A program made the position numbers and the translations under genes. The notes beneath the pieces were generated by a model. The model made no database searches, had not been told where the DNA came from, and worked only from the letters and a program-made list of their open reading frames with translations. Source: TMP-86 sp964247385 (lineage in GTDB: Bacteria; Pseudomonadota; Gammaproteobacteria; Steroidobacterales; Steroidobacteraceae). Taken from it: DNA of 64,000 nucleotides. Below, piece after piece: positions 1 through 8,816 of the stretch (position 1 is its first letter; every line of letters starts with the position of its first letter). The stretch is taken from NCBI GenBank assembly GCA_964247385.1, contig CAXTUB010000010.1:1-64000 (forward strand). Reading direction: 5' to 3'.

Positions 1-43
1 GAGATGAGAAATTGAGTCCTAATCCCTGTCCTGCTTCATAGGG

Positions 44-1105
44 TCAACTCCACTTGGCACCGTGAAGCTCGATGTCTGGAATCACGGCACGCGGCAATGC
101 GCTGCCCTGGCGCTTGTCCGCGAGCGCAAAGACGCGTTGATAGAGATCGGTACGCTCGAATCGATGCTCCTTGCCTTGTTCCAGCGCGTGATGGATTTGC
201 CGCTGCGATAGGTCGAGACCTGTCGCGATGCCGAGGATCGCTGCTTCTGTGTTGCCCACGCCGCTCGCCGGAGCGTCGCGCGGCAAGAGCGCCCCATCGA
301 GCACCAGCGGCGTGCCCGTGAGCAGGCGCACCGCGTTCTGGAACGCCGCATTGCGGCTCGCATACTGGCCAGCGTTATAGTCAGCGAAGCGATAACCGTA
401 CGCGTCGTAAGGCGCTTCGTAGTCGAGCAGATGCGCAATGCCGAAATACAAGCTTCCCCGCCGCGTGAACAGCTCGTCGGAGAGGCTGCCTTGGATGGAA
501 TACGGATACGGTTTGGCCGCGGCATATGATTTGGCAAACGCCACGTTCACTTGCATCGGGCCGCGCGTGCGGATCGGATCGTAGCCTTCGAACAGCCTAC
601 GGCCGAGCGGCACTCGGCCGATGAAATCTTCGTACAAGTCGCTCAAATCTTTTTCAGTGGCCGCTGCGGCGAGGCGGTCGCTATAAGTCACACCAGTGGA
701 TGAATTTAAAGCAAGCGCGCCGCGCACCAGCATTTGCGGCACACCGGCATGCGCAGCACGCGTATCGATCTCCTTACGCGCCACGGCTCCGAGATTGGGA
801 ATCGGCGGATTGATTCGAAAGCTCGACTCCTGTGAAATCACCGCGAGCACGGCGCATACATTGTCCCGCGTCGCGGGAATCGAGCGCGCCCTGAAGGCGG
901 CGTCAATGTCGGTGGCCCAGCCCGTGCGGTCGCTCACCGTGCGCGGCAGCATTGCGCGAATCGAGTCCCGCGTTTCGCGCGGCTGCGCAGGCGTCGATGG
1001 CCTGTCGGCCGAAGGCTCGCCTACGCACCCAGCAACCGCGAGCATCAACGCGCTGCCGAGCGATGCAGCGCGGCAGGCATTTCGCAGTGCGATCTTAGCG
1101 CCCAC
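44..1105 (-). CDS. DUF1615-family lipoprotein (function unknown)
   Basis: The protein matches the DUF1615 family of proteobacterial envelope lipoproteins by its overall pattern (QESSF, RTRGPMQVNV, ADYNAGQYASRNAAFQ, TDLYQRVFALAD), which resembles a lysozyme-like or transglycosylase-like fold, but no activity is established. A lipobox (LAVAGC) lies about 27 residues after a GTG at 1105. I therefore prefer this start (354 aa) over longer in-frame starts reaching 1246, whose extra residues are Arg-rich and unlike a signal peptide. No convincing ribosome binding site decides the start. It is a single gene with a divergent neighbour. The family call is fairly sure; the function is not known. Confidence 0.7.
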   Translation of the reverse strand: MGAKIALRNACRAASLGSALMLAVAGCVGEPSADRPSTPAQPRETRDSIRAMLPRTVSDRTGWATDIDAAFRARSIPATRDNVCAVLAVISQESSFRINPPIPNLGAVARKEIDTRAAHAGVPQMLVRGALALNSSTGVTYSDRLAAAATEKDLSDLYEDFIGRVPLGRRLFEGYDPIRTRGPMQVNVAFAKSYAAAKPYPYSIQGSLSDELFTRRGSLYFGIAHLLDYEAPYDAYGYRFADYNAGQYASRNAAFQNAVRLLTGTPLVLDGALLPRDAPASGVGNTEAAILGIATGLDLSQRQIHHALEQGKEHRFERTDLYQRVFALADKRQGSALPRAVIPDIELHGAKWS

Positions 1106-1302
1106 AACCCTCGACCGGGTCACCGAGCACCGCCCTATGACGAGCTGCTTGAGCTCGAGCAAGCACCCTTGCCGGGATCGACGCGATTTGAGAGCGACCT
1201 CGCACGTGACGCGAGGCGGCAATCTCATTTCGGCGTGCCGGCGCAAGCCGAGTATAGTTGCGGCATAGCGTTCGTTCGCCTCTCGATGTCAGATTCGCAA
1301 CC

Positions 1303-1965
1303 ATGAATTATTTTAAGATTTTTCCGATCGGCATTGCGGTAGCGCTCTTGAGTCTTGCGGGGTGTCACGGCGATGACAGAGATACGGTGCCTGAGTTCAC
1401 CACGCAAATATTCAGCGACCCGGGTTTGGATGGCGACATCGAAAGAACAGAGGCGAATGATTTTTTCGTCACTCAAGGAATGTCGTCTACGGTTCAAAGT
1501 GTTTTTGCTGGTATCGATTCGGTGTCTGCGTCCGAATTCAAGACGTTCCTCAATTTTCACCTGGACGGCTCCGGTGGCGTCCCGGGCGATGCAATAATCG
1601 ACAACGCGTTCTTGGATATTTTTATCGACCGCTTGCAACCGGCGGGGAGTTCTCTTCGCCTGCTCATTGAGCTCGTGTCCTTTCAGCCACCCACGCTTTT
1701 CGAGAGTGATTTCGATCAAACTGTTCAGCCGCCGTTGGCGTCGATCCGAATTACCACGCCGATTACGGACGCCGATGTGGGCACCAGTGTCTCCGTTGAC
1801 GTTACTGCGCTGATGGTCGAGGCGCAGAACAGAGGGCTCAACGACTTTCAGCTGCGCATTTCCGAAGACCCAGGGTCGCCCGCCCCGGTGCTCATCGAAA
1901 TTGACGACACGACAGCATCAGATCGGAAGTCGTTTGCGCCGCTGCTGACAGTGACCTATTTCTAA
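1303..1965 (+). CDS. Secreted lipoprotein with DNRLRE/CBM96-like beta domain
   Basis: The 220-aa protein begins with a lipoprotein signal (LSLAGC lipobox, Cys about residue 21) and continues as one beta-rich domain. Phrases such as DNAFLDIFIDRL, SVSVDVTALMVEAQNRG and the terminal FAPLLTVTYF resemble DNRLRE (CBM96-like) domains of extracellular proteins, which bind surfaces or polysaccharide. No catalytic motif is visible. The ATG at 1303 is chosen because it starts the signal peptide directly. The gene stands alone: the DUF1615 gene diverges upstream and the antiporter converges downstream. The domain assignment is by pattern only and may be wrong; the lipoprotein call is stronger. Confidence 0.55.
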   Translation: MNYFKIFPIGIAVALLSLAGCHGDDRDTVPEFTTQIFSDPGLDGDIERTEANDFFVTQGMSSTVQSVFAGIDSVSASEFKTFLNFHLDGSGGVPGDAIIDNAFLDIFIDRLQPAGSSLRLLIELVSFQPPTLFESDFDQTVQPPLASIRITTPITDADVGTSVSVDVTALMVEAQNRGLNDFQLRISEDPGSPAPVLIEIDDTTASDRKSFAPLLTVTYF

Positions 1966-2047
1966 ATTCGCACGCAGCATTCATGCGTCGGGCGGTGTTG
2001 GTGGGTCTGATGAATGTAACCCGTCTCTGCGGGATTCGTAAGGTCTT

Positions 2048-3688
2048 CTAGCTTTTCTCGCTCGGCGGCTCCGAATCGACTTTGGGCACTGCTTGAGCAA
2101 GTTTTTCCCATCGGATCTCTTCTAAGTCCAACTCCGCTTCAATCTCGTGAGCTACTGCTTCGTGGACCTCGCCGGCGTGAAGTAACCGCAGTAACTCTGC
2201 GCGACTCTCTTGAGTCGCGGCCAGCGCTGCTTGGAAGTGCTCGTGGCTCTCTGCATTGATTGTCTCGTCTTCGTCGCGCAGACGCTCAGTGGCTGACATT
2301 CTCCTGCGATATTCGTCGAGCAAATTGCGATGAACTCGCGAAGACTCAGGCGATTTGACCATCGTCTCCAGGGCTAACACGGCCGCCTCGGCCACTTTGA
2401 CTCGCGTTTGCGCAAAACTCAAAGTCTCCTTCGCCTCGGGATGTGTTTCTGCTTCTGGCAGTCGTAACTTTTCGATCAACGGTCTCAGCGTCAAACCTTG
2501 AAGCAATACGGTTGCGACGATGACCGTAAACGTTGCAAACAAAATTGCATCGCGCCCCGGGAAATTTAGAGGCAGCGCGAGTGCGGCGGCTAGGCTTACG
2601 ACCCCGCGCATCCCTGCCCAACTCATCAGGGTCAGTAGTGGTGTGGACACGAGCGGATCCTGCGGCGCTTTTCTCATCTCAAGAATTCGCCGGACTGTTC
2701 CTGCGGCAAATATCCAGATGAATCGTGAGATGACAACGGCAAGGACACTGCCGACCGCAAGCGGAATGGCTTGGTCCCATGCCCGAACGTGCCCATTGAG
2801 GCGGCCGAGGATGTCATGCAGCGAGAGTCCGATGAGCACGAATACCAAGGTTTCCAAAATGAAGACGACTAGGTCCCAGCCCGTATGGGACTCGCTTCGC
2901 CCCGCCGCGCTGAGAAGGTCATGCTGCCGCCAACCGACCAGCAGTCCGCACGCAACCACGGCTAACACGCCTGAAGAATGGATCTCTTCGGCGAAGATGT
3001 AACAACCGTAAGCCGCCAGCAGCGTTGCAACGACTACGTAACGCGATTCGCGCAGCCAATGAAGTATCACTCCCAAAATCGATCCAATCGCCAAGCCTGT
3101 TGCGATGCCGCCGACGATGACCCAAACGAAGCTCAAAGAGGCTTGGACCACATTCAACTCACCGCTCAGAGCGGCCGCCACTGCAAAGCGGTAGAGAATG
3201 AGTCCGCTTGCATCATTAACGAGACTTTCCCCCTCCAAAATCGTCTGCACGCGTCGCGGAATTTTTAGCCGCTCGAACACGGCCCGAGCCGAGACAGCAT
3301 CCGGCGGAGACACGATGGCGCCCAGCGTGAAACATGCTGGCCAGGACAGTGAAGGGGTGAGCCAGTGCGCCACAGCACCAACACTTGCAGTCGTAAAGGC
3401 GACTGCGCCTAACGACAACAATGTAATGGGCCGAAGGTCCGCGCGGAAATCAGCCCATACGGTGAAGTACGCCGCATAGAGCAGAAGCGGAGGCAAGAAA
3501 AGCACGAAGATAAGCGAAGGCTCGAATTGAAACACCGGCAAACCCGGAATCAGTGCGAGAACGATCCCACCCATCACGAGCGGTATTGCGGGCGGGAGCT
3601 TTAGTTTGTCCGCAATAACTGAGAGCAGCACTGCGACCGCAAGGAGCAGCAAGAGAAGATTGAAAATCCCGACTGGATTGGCAGTCAA
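2048..3688 (-). CDS. CPA1-family Na+/H+ antiporter (NhaP/YjcE type)
   Basis: This 546-aa inner-membrane protein exchanges Na+ (or K+) for H+. The first ~410 residues form about 12 hydrophobic segments. They include the CPA1 hallmark ESLVNDASGLILY, whose Asn-Asp pair binds the ion, and GMRGVVSLAAALALP near the last helices. Residues ~415-546 are a charged, helical cytoplasmic tail with Glu/Arg/Lys-rich stretches, as in other bacterial CPA1 proteins. The frame opens with TTG (codon 3686-3688); no nearer ATG would keep the first helix. It is monocistronic and divergent from the catalase gene. A role in pH or salt stress is inferred from the family. Confidence 0.88.
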   Translation of the reverse strand: MTANPVGIFNLLLLLLAVAVLLSVIADKLKLPPAIPLVMGGIVLALIPGLPVFQFEPSLIFVLFLPPLLLYAAYFTVWADFRADLRPITLLSLGAVAFTTASVGAVAHWLTPSLSWPACFTLGAIVSPPDAVSARAVFERLKIPRRVQTILEGESLVNDASGLILYRFAVAAALSGELNVVQASLSFVWVIVGGIATGLAIGSILGVILHWLRESRYVVVATLLAAYGCYIFAEEIHSSGVLAVVACGLLVGWRQHDLLSAAGRSESHTGWDLVVFILETLVFVLIGLSLHDILGRLNGHVRAWDQAIPLAVGSVLAVVISRFIWIFAAGTVRRILEMRKAPQDPLVSTPLLTLMSWAGMRGVVSLAAALALPLNFPGRDAILFATFTVIVATVLLQGLTLRPLIEKLRLPEAETHPEAKETLSFAQTRVKVAEAAVLALETMVKSPESSRVHRNLLDEYRRRMSATERLRDEDETINAESHEHFQAALAATQESRAELLRLLHAGEVHEAVAHEIEAELDLEEIRWEKLAQAVPKVDSEPPSEKS

Positions 3689-4004
3689 GCGGACGCTCAG
3701 CGACTCAAGGCATGATCAGCGCACGTGCGAACGCAAATGCTCATGGGGCCACAGCATCACACAAAATCCATGTGATGTGGCTTACTCGAGAAAGAGCGTG
3801 GGTGACGACTGCTCCCGCTGATGGCCATCTGCACCAGGAAATGGTGCGGCGACTGTTTCGGCGCAAGCTCGGTCAGTGAATGCTGACAAGCGATCGGTCA
3901 CGATGTAATCACTCTCGCTCTGTCGATGAGCGTAGCTTAAAGCAGTGCACGACCCCGTGAAGGCAACTACTGGTGCGTATACTGAACTAATAGGAGAGGA
4001 TGTG
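3689..4004. other. Intergenic region between antiporter and catalase genes, with a bulged inverted repeat
   Basis: This 316-base divergent spacer must hold the promoters of both flanking genes. It contains an imperfect inverted repeat: GCCAC (3748-3752) and ATCAC (3756-3760) pair with GTGAT (3772-3776) and GTGGC (3777-3781), leaving a 3-base bulge and an 11-base loop. The dyad could be a regulator site or a hairpin. I see no clear OxyR-type or sigma-70 promoter, and no convincing small gene on either strand. Confidence 0.4.
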
Positions 4005-6221
4005 ATGGAAGAAGAAAAGAGACCGGATTTGACTGGAACGCGGCGTGAGTTTCTCTCCGGCGCAGGCAGCACGCTCGCTGCCGCTGCCGTACTGCCAGCA
4101 CTCTCCGCAGTGACGAGCTCCCCCACCATGGGAGCAGCGAGGACTTCCCAACCTTTAGCTTCTCCAATGGATAACACGGGCTCCGGCGGCGAGCTGCATC
4201 AGGTGGCAACTGGCGAGCACCTTGACCTGACCACGAATCAAGGCGTCGTCGTCGCAGATGATGAAAATTCACTAAAGGTCGGCGCTCGGGGCCCCACTTC
4301 GCTCGAAGACTTTGTTTTGCGCGAGAAGATCAACCACTTCGATCACGAACGGATTCCCGAGCGCGTCGTGCACGCGCGCGGCGCTGGCGCCCACGGCTAT
4401 TTTGAACTGACGCATTCGCTCTCGGATATTTCCAAAGCTTCCATTTTTAAGACAGTCGGCGACAAGACTCCCCTATTCGTGCGCTTTTCCACGGTTGCCG
4501 GCAGCAAAGGGTCTGCCGACTTAGCTCGCGATGTGCGTGGGTTTGCTGTCAAGTTCTACACGAAGTCCGGCAATTGGGACCTCGTTGGCAACAACATCCC
4601 TGTCTTTTTCATCCAAGACGCGATCAAGTTTCCAGATCTCATTCATGCCGCAAAAGACGAGCCCGATCGCGGCATACCGCAGGCGCAAACGGCGCACGAC
4701 AATTTTTGGGACTTTGCATCACTGACGCCCGAAAGCACGCACATGTTGATGTGGATCATGTCCGATCGGGCGATTCCACGGTCTTTTCGAATGATGGAAG
4801 GTTTTGGCGTGCATAGCTTTCGCCTGATCAACGATGCAGGCAGGAGCTCGTATGTCAAATTCCATTGGAGGCCAAAACTCGGACTGCAATCGGTCATTTG
4901 GGATGAAGCGCTCAAGATCAATGGTGCGGATCCGGACTACCATCGCCGCGACCTGTGGGATGCAATCGAAAGCGGTGCGTTTCCTGAGTACGAGCTGTCT
5001 GTCCAGGTGTTCGATGAGGCTTTTGCCAAGAAATTTGACTTCGACATCCTCGATGCGACCAAGATCATCCCGGAAGAGTTGGTGCCGCTGCGTCCGGTAG
5101 GCCGCATGGTCCTTGACCGAAATCCAGACAACTTTTTCGCCGAAACGGAGCAAGTCGCCTTCTGCACGAGCCATGTGATCCCTGGCATCGATTTTACCAA
5201 TGACCCTCTGCTCCAAGGGCGCAATTTCTCATACCTCGATACTCAAATGACTCGTCTAGGCGGTCCTAACTTCGCGCAGATTCCGATCAACGCACCACGT
5301 TGCCCGATGCACAACTTTCAACGCGACGGGTTTCATCAGATGCAAGTGCCGAAAGGCTCGGTGAATTACTCTCCAAGCTCGCGCGCAGCGAATAGCCCAC
5401 GACAGAATACGCAAGCGGGGTTTCAAAGCTTCGCCAGCCGTGAAGAAGGCGATAAACTTCGCGTGCGCGCGGCATCGTTTGCAGACCATTTCAGTCAAGC
5501 TCGTCTGTTTTTTTACAGCCAAACTGAATCGGAGCAAGCGCACATCGTGGCCGCCTTCACCTTCGAATTGAGCAAGGTGATGGATAAGTCGATTCGCAAC
5601 CGCATGCTCGGTCAGCTTGCGAATGTAGATGCAAGAATTGCCCAGCGCGTCGCGCGCGGGTTGGGGCATCGAGGCGCCATCGCTGCCGTGTCTACGACTA
5701 AGTCGGCGCGAACGGACCTTCAGCCTTCCGCGACGCTTAGCATTCAGAAAAAAGCCAAGCCATCGTTGAATGGCCGCATGGTTGGATGTTTGGTTGCCGA
5801 CGGTAGCGACGCAACACTCGTCGCAGCAGCCAAAGCCGATGCGCTCAAGGCGGGGGCAAGCTTTAAGGTCGTTGCGCCAACGGTCGAAGGCGCATTGGGG
5901 AGCGGTGGCGAGCAAATCGATGCCGACCTACAGCTTGCGGGTGGGCCGTCTGTGCTCTTCGACACAGTTCTCATTCTCCTCACCGAGGATGCCGCGCAAA
6001 AACTAGCGATGCAACCTGCGGCCGTTGGCTTTGTGTCTGATGCTTATTCACATCTGAAAGTCATCGGGTATTCGGGGAGCTCCCAACCACTTTTAAGCAA
6101 GGCCGGTGTGATAGCCGATGAAGGAGTGGTCAACTTAGCTTCCGGTAGCAACGCATATCTTGCGCAGGCGGCAAAGGGCCGGATCTGGGCGCGCGAGCCC
6201 AACATTCGGCCAGCCTATTGA
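4005..6221 (+). CDS. katE: Large-subunit (clade 2) catalase with twin-arginine signal peptide
   Basis: A haem catalase that decomposes hydrogen peroxide. The core shows RVVHARGAGAHG (catalytic His about residue 123), the Asn motif VGNNIPVFF, and the proximal haem Tyr in RNFSYLDTQMTRLGG. The last ~150 residues (from about KPSLNGRMVG) form the flavodoxin/DJ-1-like C-terminal domain that defines large-subunit catalases; the total of 738 aa is typical. The ATG at 4005 follows AGGAGAGG at good spacing. The new N-terminus has TRREFLSG followed by an Ala-rich hydrophobic stretch, a twin-arginine signal, which predicts export of the folded enzyme to the periplasm. It is monocistronic. Confidence 0.93.
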   Translation: MEEEKRPDLTGTRREFLSGAGSTLAAAAVLPALSAVTSSPTMGAARTSQPLASPMDNTGSGGELHQVATGEHLDLTTNQGVVVADDENSLKVGARGPTSLEDFVLREKINHFDHERIPERVVHARGAGAHGYFELTHSLSDISKASIFKTVGDKTPLFVRFSTVAGSKGSADLARDVRGFAVKFYTKSGNWDLVGNNIPVFFIQDAIKFPDLIHAAKDEPDRGIPQAQTAHDNFWDFASLTPESTHMLMWIMSDRAIPRSFRMMEGFGVHSFRLINDAGRSSYVKFHWRPKLGLQSVIWDEALKINGADPDYHRRDLWDAIESGAFPEYELSVQVFDEAFAKKFDFDILDATKIIPEELVPLRPVGRMVLDRNPDNFFAETEQVAFCTSHVIPGIDFTNDPLLQGRNFSYLDTQMTRLGGPNFAQIPINAPRCPMHNFQRDGFHQMQVPKGSVNYSPSSRAANSPRQNTQAGFQSFASREEGDKLRVRAASFADHFSQARLFFYSQTESEQAHIVAAFTFELSKVMDKSIRNRMLGQLANVDARIAQRVARGLGHRGAIAAVSTTKSARTDLQPSATLSIQKKAKPSLNGRMVGCLVADGSDATLVAAAKADALKAGASFKVVAPTVEGALGSGGEQIDADLQLAGGPSVLFDTVLILLTEDAAQKLAMQPAAVGFVSDAYSHLKVIGYSGSSQPLLSKAGVIADEGVVNLASGSNAYLAQAAKGRIWAREPNIRPAY

Positions 6222-6234
6222 TCGACGCGCGCCG

Positions 6235-6266
6235 ATGCTCGCCGAGCATGCATTGCGAATTTTTTT
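6235..6266 (+). terminator. Possible weak intrinsic terminator after catalase
   Basis: ATGCTC (6235-6240) and GAGCAT (6244-6249) form a 6-bp hairpin with a 3-base loop 14 bases after the catalase stop. A run of seven T follows at 6260-6266. The T-run lies about ten bases beyond the stem, further than usual, so the call is weak. Confidence 0.3.
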
Positions 6267-6349
6267 ACGTGTGAGGCTTACCGCATGTCGCAATCGAGCT
6301 GATACGATAGGAGCGGCATCCAGCTTCTTTTGAAGACGAGGACTATTCT

Positions 6350-6799
6350 ATGGCTTCAGAGACAATCAGCGCACTCAATGAGCTCATTGAGACTTGCAAA
6401 GACGGCGAGAAGGGGTTTGCTCGTGCTGCGCAAGACGCAAGTGACGGCATGCTCAAAAATTTGTTTCGCGACGCATCGTCCCGCTGCGACATTTCGGCGA
6501 ACGAGCTGCAGGCTCAGGTGGTTGCTTTAGGCGGCAAGCCCGCAGAGAGTGGCAGTGTGCTCGGCGCTGCACACCGAGGGTGGATGGATTTAAAAACTGC
6601 CGTCTCGAAGCGTGAAGACTTGGCTATTCTTGAGGAGTGTGAGCGTGGCGAAGATGTCGCCAAAGCCCGTTACACATCGGCCTTGCGCAAGGACTTGACC
6701 CCGGCCGTCCGTGCAATCGTCGAAAAGCAGTTCCAGGGTGTCAAAGCGAATCACGACAAGATCCGCGACCTCCGGGATCAGCGACGGGCGAAAAAATAG
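6350..6799 (+). CDS. DUF2383 / PA2169-family four-helix-bundle protein
   Basis: This 149-aa, highly charged, all-helical protein fits the PA2169 (DUF2383) family, a ferritin-like four-helix bundle. Visible family traits are the N-terminal LNELIETCKDGEKGFARAA, the central GSVLGAAHRGWMDLKTAVS, and the ILEECERGEDVAKARYTSALRKDL repeat. Members are often general stress proteins next to catalases or envelope-stress genes, and here it sits 128 bases after the catalase, which agrees with that. No signal peptide and no clear metal ligands were seen. The function is unknown. Confidence 0.8.
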   Translation: MASETISALNELIETCKDGEKGFARAAQDASDGMLKNLFRDASSRCDISANELQAQVVALGGKPAESGSVLGAAHRGWMDLKTAVSKREDLAILEECERGEDVAKARYTSALRKDLTPAVRAIVEKQFQGVKANHDKIRDLRDQRRAKK

Positions 6800-6864
6800 C
6801 AGCGAGTTCTGATACGGCATCGTGCCGCTTGCGTAAGGCCAGCGCGCTCGCGCAGCGATTGGTC

Positions 6865-6938
6865 TGGTGAAGGAGGGAATCGAACCCTCGACCCCGGCGT
6901 TATGAATGCCGTGCTCTAACCAGCTGAGCTACTTCACC
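6865..6938 (-). tRNA. tRNA-Met (CAT anticodon), elongator type
   Basis: Read on the minus strand, the cloverleaf has acceptor GGTGAAG/CTTCACC, D stem GCTC/GAGC, anticodon loop TTCATAA with anticodon CAT, T stem GAGGG/CCCTC with TTCGATT, and discriminator A. The gene is 74 nt without an encoded CCA. It opens with a paired G and has the D-loop of elongator tRNA-Met rather than initiator features. The bottom pair of the anticodon stem is an A-C mismatch (31-39). A CAT tRNA-Ile (lysidine type) cannot be fully excluded, but position after ychF matches tRNA-Met in Pseudomonas. Confidence 0.9.
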
Positions 6939-7029
6939 ATGGTGTGGCGACATTGTTGTCAAGCGCATTCGTTGGGTCAAGCATTCCCTCGCTGCTGATC
7001 GCTCGATCGCTTCGACACCGCAGCGAACA

Positions 7030-8121
7030 TCAGACATTGAATCGAAAGTGCATCACGTCGCCTTCGTTGACGACGTACTCCTTGCCTTCGAGGCGCAGCT
7101 TGCCTTTTTCCTTGGCGCCGCTTTCCCCGTGATTCGCGACGTAGTCGGCGAATGAAATCACCTCGGCGCGGATGAAGCCGTGCTCGAAATCCGTGTGGAT
7201 GACGCCCGCGGCCTGCGGTGCAGTAGCACCCGCGCGCACGGTCCACGCGCGAACTTCCTTGGGGCCCGCGGTAAAATAAGTTTGCAATCCGAGCAGCGCA
7301 TAGGCGCCGCGGATCACTCGATCGAGCCCAGGCTCGCTCAATTGCAACTCGCGTAAGAACTCGGCGCGATCACCGGAGTCGAGCTGCGCAATTTCGGCCT
7401 CGATGGCGGCGCATACGGGCACCACGACGGCTCGTTCAGAGGCCGCAAGCGTGCGCACCGCATCGAGCCGTGGATTGTTTTCGAAACCGCTCTCATCGAC
7501 GTTGGCCACATACATGACGGGCTTAGCGGTGAGCAGATGGAGATCTCGCAGCAAAGCGCGCTCGTTTGCATCGAGAGTCAAGCCGCGAACGGCTCTACCC
7601 GCATCGAGATGAGTGCGCACGCGCTCATACACATCGCGCTGCTTCAGCGCGTCCTTATCGGCTGCTTTTGCAGCTTTCGCCGCGCGCTGCAAGGCGCGCT
7701 CGATGGTCTCGAGATCCGATAGCGCAAGCTCGGTGTCGATGACCTCGATATCCCGCCGTGGATCGACGCCGCCCGCAACGTGCACGATGTCGTCATTCTC
7801 GAAACAGCGCACGACGTGCGCGATGGCATCGACTTCGCGAATGTGCGCAAGAAACTTGTTGCCCAGCCCCTCGCCCTTCGACGCACCGGCCACCAGCCCG
7901 GCAATGTCCACGAATTCGACCGAAGCCGGCACTATTTTTTCGGGCTTGACGATCTGCGCGAGCTCGGCGAGGCGCGAATCAGGCACGGGCACCACGCCCA
8001 CGTTCGGATCAATGGTGCAGAACGGATAATTTTCCGCTGCGATTTGCGCGCTGGTCAGCGCATTGAACAAAGTGGATTTGCCAACGTTGGGCAGCCCGAC
8101 GATGCCGCAGCGAATGGCCAC
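7030..8121 (-). CDS. ychF: Redox-regulated ATPase YchF (OLA1 family)
   Basis: This 363-aa P-loop protein of the TRAFAC class binds ribosomes and hydrolyses ATP rather than GTP. The G1 loop is GLPNVGKSTLFNALT. NYPFCTIDPNVGVV and VEFVDIAGLV (G3) follow, and NVDE sits where GTPases have NKxD, which is typical of YchF. A helical coiled segment and the C-terminal TGS domain (TYFTAGPKEVRAWTVRAG, ending LRLEGKEYVVNEGDVMHFRFNV) complete it. The GTG start overlaps the pth stop by one base (TAGTG), so the two are translationally coupled. Confidence 0.97.
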   Translation of the reverse strand: MAIRCGIVGLPNVGKSTLFNALTSAQIAAENYPFCTIDPNVGVVPVPDSRLAELAQIVKPEKIVPASVEFVDIAGLVAGASKGEGLGNKFLAHIREVDAIAHVVRCFENDDIVHVAGGVDPRRDIEVIDTELALSDLETIERALQRAAKAAKAADKDALKQRDVYERVRTHLDAGRAVRGLTLDANERALLRDLHLLTAKPVMYVANVDESGFENNPRLDAVRTLAASERAVVVPVCAAIEAEIAQLDSGDRAEFLRELQLSEPGLDRVIRGAYALLGLQTYFTAGPKEVRAWTVRAGATAPQAAGVIHTDFEHGFIRAEVISFADYVANHGESGAKEKGKLRLEGKEYVVNEGDVMHFRFNV

Positions 8122-8711
8122 TAGACTTTCGCCGTCCGCGTGTGCAGCAACGTCATGGCGCGCTCAGACCCTTGTTCCGCCATGGCCATGACGGCATCCG
8201 CCGCCTCGGCGACGCAATCGAACAAGGCCGTCTCCTGCTCTCTGGGCGCGCGGCTCAACACGTAGTCGAGCACCTCTCCCTTCTTGCCCGGATGCCCGAT
8301 GCCCAATCGAATGCGCCAAAAATGATCGCCGATGTGAGTGATGCAGTCGCGCAGCCCGTTGTGGCCCCCGTGACCGCCGCCGCGTTTCAGGCGCACCGTC
8401 CCCACCGGTAGATCGAGCTCATCGTGCGCGATGAGCACATCGCACGACTCGATCTTGAAATAATCCATGAGTTGCCGCACCGCGATGCCGCTGCGATTCA
8501 TATAGGTTGTCGGCTTCAATAGAGTCACTTCGCGCTGCGCGATGACGATTCGCGCCGTCTCCCCGGAAAATTTGCGGTAGTCGCGAAACTCGGCGCCCGC
8601 GCGTCGCGCGAGTAGATCGACGAGCCAGAACCCGGCGTTATGCCGCGTCACCTGGTGCTCGGCGCCGGGGTTGCCAAGACCCACGATGATTTTGATGGGC
8701 TCGCCGCTCAC
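8121..8711 (-). CDS. pth: Peptidyl-tRNA hydrolase
   Basis: This cytoplasmic esterase releases peptides from drop-off peptidyl-tRNA. At 196 aa it has the usual length. Motifs seen are IIVGLGNPGAEHQVTRHNAGF (with the catalytic His and neighbouring Asn), TYMNRSG, and VLIAHDELDLPVGTVRLKRGGGHGGHNGLRD. The start is GTG at 8711. The gene follows rplY beyond an intrinsic terminator and precedes ychF in an overlapping pair, the order common in gammaproteobacteria. Confidence 0.97.
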   Translation of the reverse strand: MSGEPIKIIVGLGNPGAEHQVTRHNAGFWLVDLLARRAGAEFRDYRKFSGETARIVIAQREVTLLKPTTYMNRSGIAVRQLMDYFKIESCDVLIAHDELDLPVGTVRLKRGGGHGGHNGLRDCITHIGDHFWRIRLGIGHPGKKGEVLDYVLSRAPREQETALFDCVAEAADAVMAMAEQGSERAMTLLHTRTAKV

Positions 8712-8766
8712 GCGGCGAATTCCTCATGAGCATGAATGCCGCGACGGTGGGCTGGAGCTTGCAAAG

Positions 8767-8792
8767 AAAAAAGGCCGCCCGCAAGGGCGGCC
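8767..8792 (-). terminator. Strong rho-independent terminator after rplY
   Basis: Read on the minus strand, GGCCGCCC-TTGC-GGGCGGCC is a perfect 8-bp G+C stem with a four-base loop, followed at once by six T and then CTTT. It lies 24 bases after the rplY stop and 55 bases before pth, so it should end or attenuate transcription of prs-rplY and leave pth-ychF needing its own promoter or readthrough. Confidence 0.9.
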
Positions 8793-8816
8793 TGATGCGC
8801 GTACAAAATGCCCGCT

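Noticed and set aside
7403..8124. Plus-strand frames opposite ychF
   Set aside because: They are antisense to a highly conserved gene with no independent support.
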